Source: Paenibacillus sp. LHD-117
GTDB lineage: Bacteria > Bacillota > Bacilli > Paenibacillales > Paenibacillaceae
Direction: 5' to 3'
Assembly (NCBI RefSeq): GCF_030929555.1
Contig: NZ_JAVFVT010000041.1
Span: 1-64,000, forward strand
DNA: 64,000 nucleotides
The notes below the pieces were generated by a model that was not told the DNA's origin, did no database searches, and worked only from the letters and a program-made list of their open reading frames with translations. Position 1 is the stretch's first letter. Every line of letters begins with the position of its first letter. Shown here piece after piece: positions 18,675-26,498 of this stretch. Made by a program: the position numbers and the translations under genes.

Positions 18675-18803
18675 GAATGGCCCTTCTCCTCGTAGAACCG
18701 CCGCCGTCCCAACCGGACAACTAATGCAAGCGGTTGATAGATTATCATATACCATGTAGTATACACGAAATGGAAGCCGCGCATCCGCGATTATGCAAAA
18801 AAC

Positions 18804-18832
18804 AAAAAAGACGAGGACTCGTCCCCGTCTTC
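18804..18832 (-). terminator. secG terminator
   Basis: GACGGGGA and TCCTCGTC pair around a 4-nt loop and are followed by TTTTTTG on the minus strand, 16 nt past the secG stop. rnr downstream must then start from its own promoter or by readthrough. Confidence 0.8.
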
Positions 18833-18847
18833 ATCTTACAATTAAGC

Positions 18848-19084
18848 TTATTGATTTACGAAATAAGAAACGACCAGCGCCAAAATGAAAAACCCGGCTG
18901 CAAACGCAACAGTCAGACGTTGCAAGAACAAGTCCAAACCGCGTGCCTTCTGCTTGCCGAACAGGTGCTCCGCACCGCCCGTAATCGCTCCGGACAACCC
19001 GGCGCTCTTACCCTTCTGCAGCAATACGACGGCTATCAAGCCGATCGAGAAAATAACGAGCAGGATCTTCAATGCGATATCCAT
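18848..19084 (-). CDS. secG: preprotein translocase subunit SecG
   Basis: SecG is the small accessory subunit of the SecYEG channel. The 78-residue protein has two membrane helices (about 3-22 and 54-74) joined by the conserved cytoplasmic loop QKGKSAGLSGAITGGAEHLFG. The start at 19084 has GGAGGTGG close upstream. A longer frame to 19204 adds 40 residues unlike the family and is rejected. The position ahead of rnr is conserved in Bacillales. Confidence 0.95.
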   Translation of the reverse strand: MDIALKILLVIFSIGLIAVVLLQKGKSAGLSGAITGGAEHLFGKQKARGLDLFLQRLTVAFAAGFFILALVVSYFVNQ

Positions 19085-19226
19085 TCCATCCACCTCCAGC
19101 GTACCACTCCGTGAAAACACATAAACCGATTGTACCATAGCTGTACGATATTTACAATAGGACTTGCCTTCTGCCTTTCCCTCAATCGTACCCCATTTTT
19201 GCAAATAAAGCCTATTCCCCCGTGCG

Positions 19227-19248
19227 CTCTCCAGCGAGCTGGAGAGAA
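19227..19248. repeat. perfect palindromic hairpin between cutC and secG
   Basis: CTCTCCAGC and GCTGGAGAG are exact inverted repeats separated by GA. No T tract follows on the minus strand. It may be the weak terminator of the cutC operon. Confidence 0.5.
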
Positions 19249-19326
19249 AATGCTCCTAATCCACGAACATGTACGCTTCAATCGCCTCAAGCAGCTTTTC
19301 GCAGTTCACGATAGCGGCCGGCGGAT

Positions 19327-20016
19327 TCAAGAAGACAATATACGCTTTATACGGGCAACGTTATCCGGCAGCAGAGGCTCCATGAAGCTGCCGCCTTGTC
19401 TAACGCCGGAACCGATATGCACTTCGTGCACGCCACTCTCTTGAACGAAAGGTCCGATATTATCCGCATGGAGGCCGTAGCCGCCCAAGATACGGATGCC
19501 GCCGAGCCTATCGGCTTCTTCCCTCAGCTGCCGAAGATGCGGCGCCGACTGCGGCGCAGGCCGTGTCCCGCCGGCCGTCAGCACGCGGCTGATCTGCTGA
19601 TATTGCGCAAGCACCCGCAGCGCGGCGAACTGGTCCGCCGCCTCGTCGAACGCGCGGTGGAAGGTAACATCGAGTCCTTCCGCTGCGCGCAGCACTCTCT
19701 CTAGCGCCGAACGGTCGATCTCGCCCGTTTCTGTAAGCATGCCAACAACGATGCCTGCAGCTCCCGCTTCACGAATCGCCCCTACATCCCACAGCATGAT
19801 CGCAAGATCCGCTTCGCTGTAGCGGAAGGATTGGCTATGCGGACGCACCATTGCGTTCACGGGCAGAGCCGAAGCCTTCACCGCCGATTCTACCAGGCCG
19901 ACGCTTGGTGTTAGTCCGCCTTCCGCAATGCCTGTGACAAGTTCGATCCGGTCCGCGCCTCCGGCAGCGGCCGCTTCTACATCCTCCGCTCGAATCGCTA
20001 TCACTTCAATTAACAT
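19327..20016 (-). CDS. cutC: CutC family protein
   Basis: The 229-residue cytoplasmic TIM-barrel protein has the family features: an N-terminal LIEVIA strand, GGADRIELV, the metal-site-like MVRPH and TFHRAFDE motifs, and LTAGGTRP near the C-terminal third. CutC was named for copper homeostasis in E. coli, but its activity is unsettled, and a general function cannot be derived from the sequence. It overlaps the end of the upstream aminopeptidase gene by 11 bases, and GAGGAA serves as ribosome site inside that gene, so the two are cotranscribed. Confidence 0.93.
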   Translation of the reverse strand: MLIEVIAIRAEDVEAAAAGGADRIELVTGIAEGGLTPSVGLVESAVKASALPVNAMVRPHSQSFRYSEADLAIMLWDVGAIREAGAAGIVVGMLTETGEIDRSALERVLRAAEGLDVTFHRAFDEAADQFAALRVLAQYQQISRVLTAGGTRPAPQSAPHLRQLREEADRLGGIRILGGYGLHADNIGPFVQESGVHEVHIGSGVRQGGSFMEPLLPDNVARIKRILSS

Positions 20017-21463
20017 TTCTCTGTTCCTCCGCTCTCGCAGTTATATAATCGGCCAGCAGTCTCGCTCCGTAACCGGAAGCCCCTGCCGGATAATAACCTG
20101 CCGTCCCTTTCGCCTGCACCGTATTGGCCATGTCGATATGGTTCCACTTTACGCTCCGCTCCACGAACCGTGCCAGGAACAGCGCCGCCTGTATCGCTCC
20201 CCCGTAAGGGCTGGAGCCGATATTGTTCAGATCGGCATAGTCGCTGCGTAACAGCTCCTCGTCCTCCGTGATGAGCGGCATCGGCCAGTTGCGGTCGCCA
20301 TTGCGTTCACCAAGCTCATGCAGCAGCTCAGCTCCCGCCTTGTCTCCCCATACACCTGCCATGCGCAAGCCGAGCGCCTGCCCGACGCTGCCTGTCAAGG
20401 TCGCCATGTCGACGATTTCGGCCGCACCCAGTCGCTGCGCATGAAGCAGCGCGTCGGCCAGCACTAGCCTGCCTTCCGCATCCGTATTGCCGACCTGCAC
20501 GGTCAGCCCATTCGGATATTCGATGATCGTCGACGGGAGGAACGCTTTGGCATCCGGCACATTGTCCGAAGTCGGTATAAGCGCAACGATATTCGCCTTA
20601 GCTCCCAGCTCGCTCAATATATGCATCGCACCGATGACGCCGCACGCTCCGCCCATATCGAATCTGGCTTCGCTAAGATCCCGGCCGGTCTTCACATTCA
20701 TACCGCCCATATCGAACGTGATACCTTTGCCGATCAAAGCGGTAAGCGGCTGTGACCCGTCCGACACGTATCGCATCTGGATCATAGCCGGTCCATATTG
20801 GCTTCCTTGACCGACCGTAAGCAGGCCATTCATGCCATGCTCGGCCAATGCATCGCCGCTATAAACCGTCACCTCTACTTGACTGCCGCGAAAATGCTCT
20901 TCCACGCGTGAGGCAAGTATCTCCGGATTCATTCGATTGACGGGCTCATTGCACCATTCCCGAGCCAGAGCCGTCCCCTGCGCACGTATGGATGCAATCC
21001 GAAGCGCCGCCTTCAAACCGGCAGCCTTCTCGTCTTCTACAACGAAATGCAGGCTCTCAACTGGAGAATCGGCTTTGGTCCGTTTATATTTATCAAAAGT
21101 ATATTGCCCCAGCAGCCAGCCTTCCGCCCATGCAACAACAGCTTCTTCCAGCGTGCATCCGCATGCTTCAACAATAGCTTCTGTGCCTCGCAGGTCTAGA
21201 GACGCTTCCCGGTATTCCCGGTCCCGCAGTGCTCTGGCGGCTTCGCCAGCGGCTGCGCGCAGCCGATCCAGCCGCAGCTCGCCGAGGCTGCCGAGTCCAA
21301 CAGTCCCTTCAGCTTTGAAGACGTTGACCGCTCCATGCTTCCTCATATGCGCCCGGATCAGCCGCTCGTCATCAATCGAACCCGCCGCATCCCCCTCGCC
21401 GGAGGTTACCCAACAAAGCTTAATCCCGCCTTCCGGGGCATCCATACCCGCCGTCAGCTTCAT
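20006..21463 (-). CDS. leucyl aminopeptidase family protein, M17
   Basis: The 485-residue cytosolic metallopeptidase removes N-terminal residues from peptides. The C-terminal catalytic domain has the two-metal site: the Lys and Asp of GKGITFDMGG, the Asp of ARFDMGGACG, and NTDAEGRLVLADAL with the metal Asp and Glu plus the catalytic Arg. In most members the first motif reads FDSGG; here Met replaces Ser. The N-terminal third is poorly conserved, as usual. A good ribosome site (AAGGAGAG) precedes the start. It lies 76 nt downstream of the asparaginase gene and overlaps cutC, which suggests an amino-acid-salvage operon. Confidence 0.92.
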   Translation of the reverse strand: MKLTAGMDAPEGGIKLCWVTSGEGDAAGSIDDERLIRAHMRKHGAVNVFKAEGTVGLGSLGELRLDRLRAAAGEAARALRDREYREASLDLRGTEAIVEACGCTLEEAVVAWAEGWLLGQYTFDKYKRTKADSPVESLHFVVEDEKAAGLKAALRIASIRAQGTALAREWCNEPVNRMNPEILASRVEEHFRGSQVEVTVYSGDALAEHGMNGLLTVGQGSQYGPAMIQMRYVSDGSQPLTALIGKGITFDMGGMNVKTGRDLSEARFDMGGACGVIGAMHILSELGAKANIVALIPTSDNVPDAKAFLPSTIIEYPNGLTVQVGNTDAEGRLVLADALLHAQRLGAAEIVDMATLTGSVGQALGLRMAGVWGDKAGAELLHELGERNGDRNWPMPLITEDEELLRSDYADLNNIGSSPYGGAIQAALFLARFVERSVKWNHIDMANTVQAKGTAGYYPAGASGYGARLLADYITARAEEQRNVN

Positions 21464-21539
21464 AACGTCTCTCCTTCAGCTCGTCGATCACGACATGCTC
21501 TGACTGTATTCCCATGCATAAATGTATGAGTATCCGCCA

Positions 21540-22547
21540 TCAACCCAGCTTCTCCAGCGTGAATACGGCGCGGTTCTCCCCGATGACGAGGCCGTTGTCG
21601 TTGCGAATCTCCTTCGGCCCGATCTTGCGCATCCGTTCGATCGTCTCCCGATTGCGGTACCCAATCTGCTCCAGAATGGAAGCGACGATGATCGGCCATT
21701 CATCTTCGGAGCCATCCTTCACCTTCAAAGCAAACGCCAGCCGCTCTTCTCGTAGACCGAAGCAATAGACGCCTTTGGCTCCGCCCTTCGCCACGATATT
21801 GCTGTCCATCAAGAGGTTAGGACAAATCAAGTAGTCTGCGGATATCATTGCCGGATAACGGTTCATAAGTCCCGTCACCTTCACCGACGCCTCGCGGATC
21901 GCTTCGTCCTCGATCAAGTCTGTGCAAGCGAGCTTGAGGAACGCTTTCGCCATACCCTGAAGCGAAATGCCGAATACGGGGAATCCGCAGCCGTCCGTGC
22001 CGATGCGGATATCCTGAGCAGGAACTTCCGATAGCCGAGAAACAACCGACAGCACGTCGCGCTGTGCGGGATGATCCGCTTCGAAGTACCCTTCCACCGG
22101 ATATCCCATGCCAATGCAGTACGACAGCAAGCCCAGATGTTTGCCCGAGCAGTTATGGTACACCCGCCGCTGCGGAGATCGCTTCGCCACCAAGGCGTCC
22201 CGTGCATCCATGTCGAGCGGATACGTCGGCTTGCACACCAACGTGTCCTCTGGCAGCCCAAGCTTCTTCAGCATGCCCTCAAGCGCTTCCACATGATAAG
22301 GCAGCGCGCGGTGGGAGGCCATCATGATTGCTTTCTCTTCATCCGTGAACCCAAATTTATCGTCAAAGCCGCCCATGAAAGCGGGGATCGCCTGCATCGG
22401 CTTCGCCGCCGAACGCATGAACGTCACCCATTGCGAGTCGCCTGATACATATCGCACCTCGCCCGTTTCATCAACACCGCAAATATGGCCTTCATGCACA
22501 TTTTCCAAATACCCGCCCCGGTACTCCTCAACCAATCGATTGCTCAT
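21540..22547 (-). CDS. L-asparaginase II family protein
   Basis: The 335-residue protein belongs to the AnsA/asparaginase II group (thermolabile Rhizobium etli-type), which hydrolyses asparagine to aspartate and ammonia and is unrelated to classical EcAII. Family features are ENVHEGHICGVD at the N-terminus, FMRSAAKPMQAIP, HNCSGKHLG (the Ser/Lys active-site cluster) and GTDGCGFPVF. No signal peptide is present, so it acts in the cytoplasm. AAGGAGGCAGG provides the ribosome site. It is the first gene of the asparaginase-aminopeptidase-cutC operon, and two direct repeats (22588-22620) lie in its promoter region. Confidence 0.92.
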   Translation of the reverse strand: MSNRLVEEYRGGYLENVHEGHICGVDETGEVRYVSGDSQWVTFMRSAAKPMQAIPAFMGGFDDKFGFTDEEKAIMMASHRALPYHVEALEGMLKKLGLPEDTLVCKPTYPLDMDARDALVAKRSPQRRVYHNCSGKHLGLLSYCIGMGYPVEGYFEADHPAQRDVLSVVSRLSEVPAQDIRIGTDGCGFPVFGISLQGMAKAFLKLACTDLIEDEAIREASVKVTGLMNRYPAMISADYLICPNLLMDSNIVAKGGAKGVYCFGLREERLAFALKVKDGSEDEWPIIVASILEQIGYRNRETIERMRKIGPKEIRNDNGLVIGENRAVFTLEKLG

Positions 22548-22587
22548 CTTGTAACCTGCCTCCTTGAGTCAATATGATGCGAATGAG

Positions 22588-22620
22588 ACTATCCCAAAAT
22601 AACTTGAAACTATCCCAAAA
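22588..22620 (-). promoter_or_regulatory. two 12-bp direct repeats upstream of the asparaginase gene
   Basis: ACTATCCCAAAA occurs exactly at 22588-22599 and 22609-22620. The 21-bp period equals two helical turns, which is typical of an operator bound by a dimer on one face. Confidence 0.5.
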
Positions 22621-22670
22621 AATATAAATGTGCAAGTCCTTTTTTTGCGCACAAAGCTAGAATGGGAATA

Positions 22671-22712
22671 AGGTGTCCCCATAGACGTTTATTGTCGCCT
22701 ACGGAGACACCT
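22671..22712 (-). terminator. terminator of the second sugar ABC operon
   Basis: On the minus strand AGGTGTCTCCGTAG pairs with CTATGGGGACACCT around a 14-nt loop. TATT follows rather than a long T run, so termination may be partial. It is 19 nt past the binding-protein stop. Confidence 0.6.
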
Positions 22713-22730
22713 GCATCTTGCCTTATGCCT

Positions 22731-24416
22731 TTATTGCTGCGCGTCGTACGCCGCTTGATAGATTTCGAGCAGACGCTTCAGGTTCATGCTTTCGAGCGTC
22801 TTCACGTACGTCTCCCATTCCTTCTCTACGTCAACGTCGCCGATGATGAAGCGCGCCATCATTTCATCTACGTAGTCGTTCACAGTCTTGGACAGATCAG
22901 CCGCTTCCGTCGCTTGCTCGTTCGTCATGAATAAAGGCGGCACCGTTTTGTAATCCTTTGCTTTATATGGCTCGTAGTTGTTTTTCGTCTCGTTGTAGAG
23001 GATAACCTCCAGGTCGCCGTCGCCTTTGCTTGCGGCGCTTAGACGGAATTCGTTGGAGCGGAGGGAAGGACCGGTCTGCGCCCAGTTCACGTTCTGCACT
23101 TCACCGAACGACTTCAGCTCGGACCACTTGGCAGGTTCACCGTTAATGCCGACCTCGCCCGCTTCCGCATCGCGCCATTCTTCGCCTGGACGGCCGTAGT
23201 TGCTGCGAAGCGTATGCTCGTATTCGTATAGACCGTCAGCCCAGCGCAGCGCGACTTCCGGATTTTTGGCTTTGTTCGTGATGATGAATGCCCCCATCGT
23301 GAGGCTTGTTGCGTCATTCGCCGCGTATTGCGCGCCGGCAGGTCCTTTCAGCACAGGCACCGACTTGTATTCAGCCCATCTGCCGCTCTCGCCGAGCAGC
23401 TGCGTGAACACGCCTTGGTGACCGCCAGTGGATGCGCCAAGCAGTACCGTATCCGGATTTTCGCCGATTTGGATCAGCTGGTTGTCGTCTTGTGTGAACG
23501 ATTCCGGAGCGACCAGACCTTCCGCATACAGCTTTTTCATAAATTTGATGCCTTCCAGCCATTCGGCTTTGTCGAATGCCACATCCAGATTGCCGTCCTT
23601 GACGAACATATGCTTCGTGCTTGTGCCGTAGACAGGGTTATAAATAAATGAGTTCATCAGAAAAGCGTCGATGGACGATCTCCACGATTTCGGCGAGATG
23701 GACAATGGAATTTCGTCCGCTTTGCCGTTGCCGTTCGGATCTTGCTCTTTGAACGCCTTCAGAACCGTATACAATTCGTCGGTCGTTGTCGGCATTTTCA
23801 GGCCGAGCTTCGCGAGCCATGGCTCGTAAATCCACATCTTCTGGCTCATGGAGCAGTGGTAGCAATCATTGATTTCAGGCAGCGCGTAGATGTTGCCGTC
23901 CGGTGCGGTGATCGCCTTCTGAACATCCGGCATATCCTGGAACAGCTTTTTCGTCTGTACGCCTTGATTCTCGATCAGTTCGTTCAGCGGAAGGAATGCG
24001 CCTTCGCTGCCGTAGATCATCTGTTGAGCAGGCGTAACGTTCAGGCCCAGGATGACGTCCGGATAGTCGCCGCCCGCAAGCACGAGGTTCAGCTTCTCTT
24101 GCATGCTTTGCTCGGGAACAACTTCCCATTCGATATGGACGTTTGTTTTCTCTTCGTACCATTTCGTAAATTCGTTTGTGTTGAAGTCTTCTACCAGCGG
24201 ATTGCCGCGGACCATGACCTTCAGCGTAACCTTCTCGTTTACGATCGGGTACGTGCCCGGCTCCGTCAGCAGGCCGGCTTCCGTGCCGCCTTCATTTGTC
24301 ACGTTGGAACCGTTCCCCGTTGTGCCTTTATTCTCATTATTCGAACCGGAACAGCCGGCCAAAATTAACGTGCTGATCATGACAACCGAAAGCATGGATG
24401 TAAAGAGTTTCTTCAT
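22731..24416 (-). CDS. extracellular solute-binding lipoprotein of an LplB/YtcP-type importer
   Basis: The 561-residue lipoprotein has a signal peptide with lipobox LAGC (lipidated Cys 22) and a Gly/Asn-rich spacer. The mature part carries the features of the LipO/YtcQ group of large sugar-binding proteins: NTNEFTKWYEEKTNVHIEW near the N-terminus, GGDYPDVILG, and ALRWADGLYEYE in the C-terminal lobe. It should deliver an oligosaccharide to the two permeases encoded upstream. A perfect hairpin (24435-24457) sits just before its ribosome site. Confidence 0.92.
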   Translation of the reverse strand: MKKLFTSMLSVVMISTLILAGCSGSNNENKGTTGNGSNVTNEGGTEAGLLTEPGTYPIVNEKVTLKVMVRGNPLVEDFNTNEFTKWYEEKTNVHIEWEVVPEQSMQEKLNLVLAGGDYPDVILGLNVTPAQQMIYGSEGAFLPLNELIENQGVQTKKLFQDMPDVQKAITAPDGNIYALPEINDCYHCSMSQKMWIYEPWLAKLGLKMPTTTDELYTVLKAFKEQDPNGNGKADEIPLSISPKSWRSSIDAFLMNSFIYNPVYGTSTKHMFVKDGNLDVAFDKAEWLEGIKFMKKLYAEGLVAPESFTQDDNQLIQIGENPDTVLLGASTGGHQGVFTQLLGESGRWAEYKSVPVLKGPAGAQYAANDATSLTMGAFIITNKAKNPEVALRWADGLYEYEHTLRSNYGRPGEEWRDAEAGEVGINGEPAKWSELKSFGEVQNVNWAQTGPSLRSNEFRLSAASKGDGDLEVILYNETKNNYEPYKAKDYKTVPPLFMTNEQATEAADLSKTVNDYVDEMMARFIIGDVDVEKEWETYVKTLESMNLKRLLEIYQAAYDAQQ

Positions 24417-24434
24417 ACTATAGACCCTCCTGAA

Positions 24435-24457
24435 AAGTTTTTGGGAAACAAAAACTT
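24435..24457 (-). promoter_or_regulatory. intercistronic hairpin before the binding-protein gene
   Basis: AAGTTTTTG and CAAAAACTT form a perfect 9-bp stem with a 5-nt loop in the 53-nt gap between permease and binding-protein genes. A 5' stem here would protect the downstream message from decay and raise binding protein over permease. Confidence 0.6.
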
Positions 24458-24469
24458 ACTTCGAACGCA

Positions 24470-25366
24470 TTAGCCTTTCAAAGATCCAATCATAACGCCT
24501 TTCACAAAAAACTTCTGAACGAAAGGATACACGATCAGCAGCGGCACCGACGAGACGACGATGAGTGAATACTTGAGCAGCTCTCGCAGCCCTTGGCGGG
24601 CGGCGGCCGTCTTGGCGTCTCCCAGCATATCGATGTTCACTTCGTTCTGGATCAGAATATCGCGCAGGATAAGCTGCAGCGGATAGAGATCCGGATTTTT
24701 CAAGAAAATCATTGCGTTAAAATATTGATTCCAATGCCCCACCGCGTAGAACAGTGCGATGACCGCCAGAATCGGTCCGGAGAGAGGCAGCACGATGCGC
24801 CAAAGGAAGCGGAAGTCGTTGCAGCCGTCGATCTGGGATGCTTCCAGCAGTTCATGCGGAATCGTCGTCTGGAAGTACGTCCGCATAATGATGACATTCC
24901 ATACGGACAATGCGGTAGGCACGATCATCGACCAGAACGAGTCGATCATGCCGAACTCTTTTACAATAAGATAGTTCGGAATAAGGCCGCCGCTAAACAT
25001 CATCGTGAACACCAGCAGAAGCATGAAGCCGCTGCGGAAGCGGAAATCCCGTCTTGACAGCGGATACGCCGCGAGCACCGTCATGAAGACGTTCACTAGC
25101 GTACCGAAGCCCGTATACAGGAAGGTGTTCGTGAAGCCGGATAAGACGTTTTTGTTTTTGAATACCGCCTTGTAACCATCAAGAGAAGGCTCCACCGGCC
25201 AAAGCCATACCTTTCCCGACATCACGGCGTAAGTCGAACTGAATGAAGCGCTTACAACGTAGATGAGCGGATATAGAATGACAAGAAGAACAATGAATAG
25301 AACAATGTAATTGATAATCGTAAATGCCCGGTCCGAACCGGACTCCTTAATAACGGTTGGTTCCAT
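24470..25366 (-). CDS. ABC sugar transporter permease, YtcP type
   Basis: The 298-residue membrane protein has about six helices. The FSSTYAVMSGKVWLWPVEPS segment after the first helix and the C-terminus KFFVKGVMIGSLKG are typical of YtcP permeases that pair with LplB/YteP. The EAA loop lies around LEASQIDGCNDFRFLWRIVLP. An AAGGAGGAG ribosome site 8 bases upstream fixes the start. It follows its partner permease with a 15-nt gap. The ATPase must be encoded elsewhere. Confidence 0.93.
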   Translation of the reverse strand: MEPTVIKESGSDRAFTIINYIVLFIVLLVILYPLIYVVSASFSSTYAVMSGKVWLWPVEPSLDGYKAVFKNKNVLSGFTNTFLYTGFGTLVNVFMTVLAAYPLSRRDFRFRSGFMLLLVFTMMFSGGLIPNYLIVKEFGMIDSFWSMIVPTALSVWNVIIMRTYFQTTIPHELLEASQIDGCNDFRFLWRIVLPLSGPILAVIALFYAVGHWNQYFNAMIFLKNPDLYPLQLILRDILIQNEVNIDMLGDAKTAAARQGLRELLKYSLIVVSSVPLLIVYPFVQKFFVKGVMIGSLKG

Positions 25367-25381
25367 TCGCAGCGCTCCTCC

Positions 25382-26290
25382 TTACCATAGGCTTTCCTGC
25401 TTCAGTTTCTTGGCCGCTCCGTTCACCACGATCAGCAATATGAATCCGATGACCGCTTTGAACAGACCGATGGCGGTGGCGTAAGAGAAGTTCATCGCCT
25501 GCGAGATCAAGCCGACCTTATACACGTACGTGTCAATCACTTCGGATGACCGCATAGTGAGGGCGTTTTGCATAAGCAAGATTTTCTCGAAGCCGGTCTC
25601 CATCATTTGGCCCGTGTTCAGAATAAGCAGGATAACCGCAATCGGCAGGATGCCCGGAATATCGATATGCCGAATCCGCTGCATCTTGGTAGCGCCGTCG
25701 ATAACGGCCGCTTCGTGCAGGGAAGGATCGATGCCCGACAGCGTCGCCAAATAGATAATGCAGGCGAAGCCGACGTTCTGCCATACATGGGACCATACAT
25801 AGATCGATTGGAACATGGACGCTTCGCCCATGAAATTGATTGGCCCTGCTCCGAACCAGCCCAGCACCAGATTGATAGCGCCGGTGCGCGGGTCAAGGAA
25901 TTGGAACAGCAAACCTACGAGCACCACAATCGATATAAAATACGGAGCGTAGGTCACCATTTGGACCGTCTTCTTGAAACGTTGATTGCGTACGTAATTT
26001 AATCCGACTGCCAGCATAATGGGGAATGGAAAGCTGGCGATCAGCGTGTAGAAGCTGATGCTTAGCGTATTGCCCAGAAGCCGCCAAAATTCATACGATT
26101 CAAAAAACCGAATGAAATGCTTCAGCCCCACCCATTCGCTGGCGAGAATGCCCTTCGAAATGGAGAAGTCTTTGAACGCGATGACGGCTCCAAACATCGG
26201 AACGTACTTGAACAAAAGGATGTAAATAAGAGGTGGTAAGAATAGTACGTACAATTGCCAACTTCTAAGGATTCTCTGCTTTGCTATCAA
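25382..26290 (-). CDS. ABC sugar transporter permease, LplB/YteP type
   Basis: The 302-residue six-helix permease begins at a TTG codon with AAGGGGGG upstream. Family features are LLFKYVPMFGAVIAFKDF in the first periplasmic loop, the EAA loop HEAAVIDGATKMQRIRHIDIP, and a C-terminus ending near LKQESLW. It pairs with the YtcP-type permease downstream. LplB/YteP systems import pectin-, xylan- or rhamnogalacturonan-derived oligosaccharides in relatives; the substrate here is not identified. It is the first gene of the transporter operon, which begins downstream of a membrane-bound AraC regulator gene. Confidence 0.93.
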   Translation of the reverse strand: MIAKQRILRSWQLYVLFLPPLIYILLFKYVPMFGAVIAFKDFSISKGILASEWVGLKHFIRFFESYEFWRLLGNTLSISFYTLIASFPFPIMLAVGLNYVRNQRFKKTVQMVTYAPYFISIVVLVGLLFQFLDPRTGAINLVLGWFGAGPINFMGEASMFQSIYVWSHVWQNVGFACIIYLATLSGIDPSLHEAAVIDGATKMQRIRHIDIPGILPIAVILLILNTGQMMETGFEKILLMQNALTMRSSEVIDTYVYKVGLISQAMNFSYATAIGLFKAVIGFILLIVVNGAAKKLKQESLW

Positions 26291-26451
26291 TGGTCGCCCC
26301 CCTTTTCGCCAGTTTGGTGTATCCGGCCGGTGATTCGAAGTATAGAGGGGAGAGCCGCGATTCGTAAATACGACAGATTTGGGCGTTATTCCGTATTCAA
26401 GAATGCCGTAATGACGGGCATTATTCCTTATTCACGGATTGTGCAATAGTT

Positions 26452-26466
26452 ATGAAAGCGCTTTAT
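26452..26466 (+). promoter_or_regulatory. cre-like CcpA site upstream of the second sugar operon
   Basis: ATGAAAGCGCTTTAT matches WTGNAANCGNWNNCW with a single mismatch (A for C near the end) and contains the palindromic core AAAGCGCTTT. It lies between the regulator stop and the transporter operon, where CcpA would exert glucose repression. Confidence 0.65.
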
Positions 26467-26498
26467 CCGCTTGTCCATAGAGGCTGTAATAGCTTGTG

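Noticed and set aside
15462..18695. 1,077-residue plus-strand open frame
   Set aside because: It is antisense to rnr. Its Arg/Ala/His-rich composition comes from the complement of Gly/Arg codons, and no domain or ribosome site supports it.
19238..19326. about 30-codon minus-strand open tail after cutC
   Set aside because: It has no start codon or ribosome site and no recognisable family.
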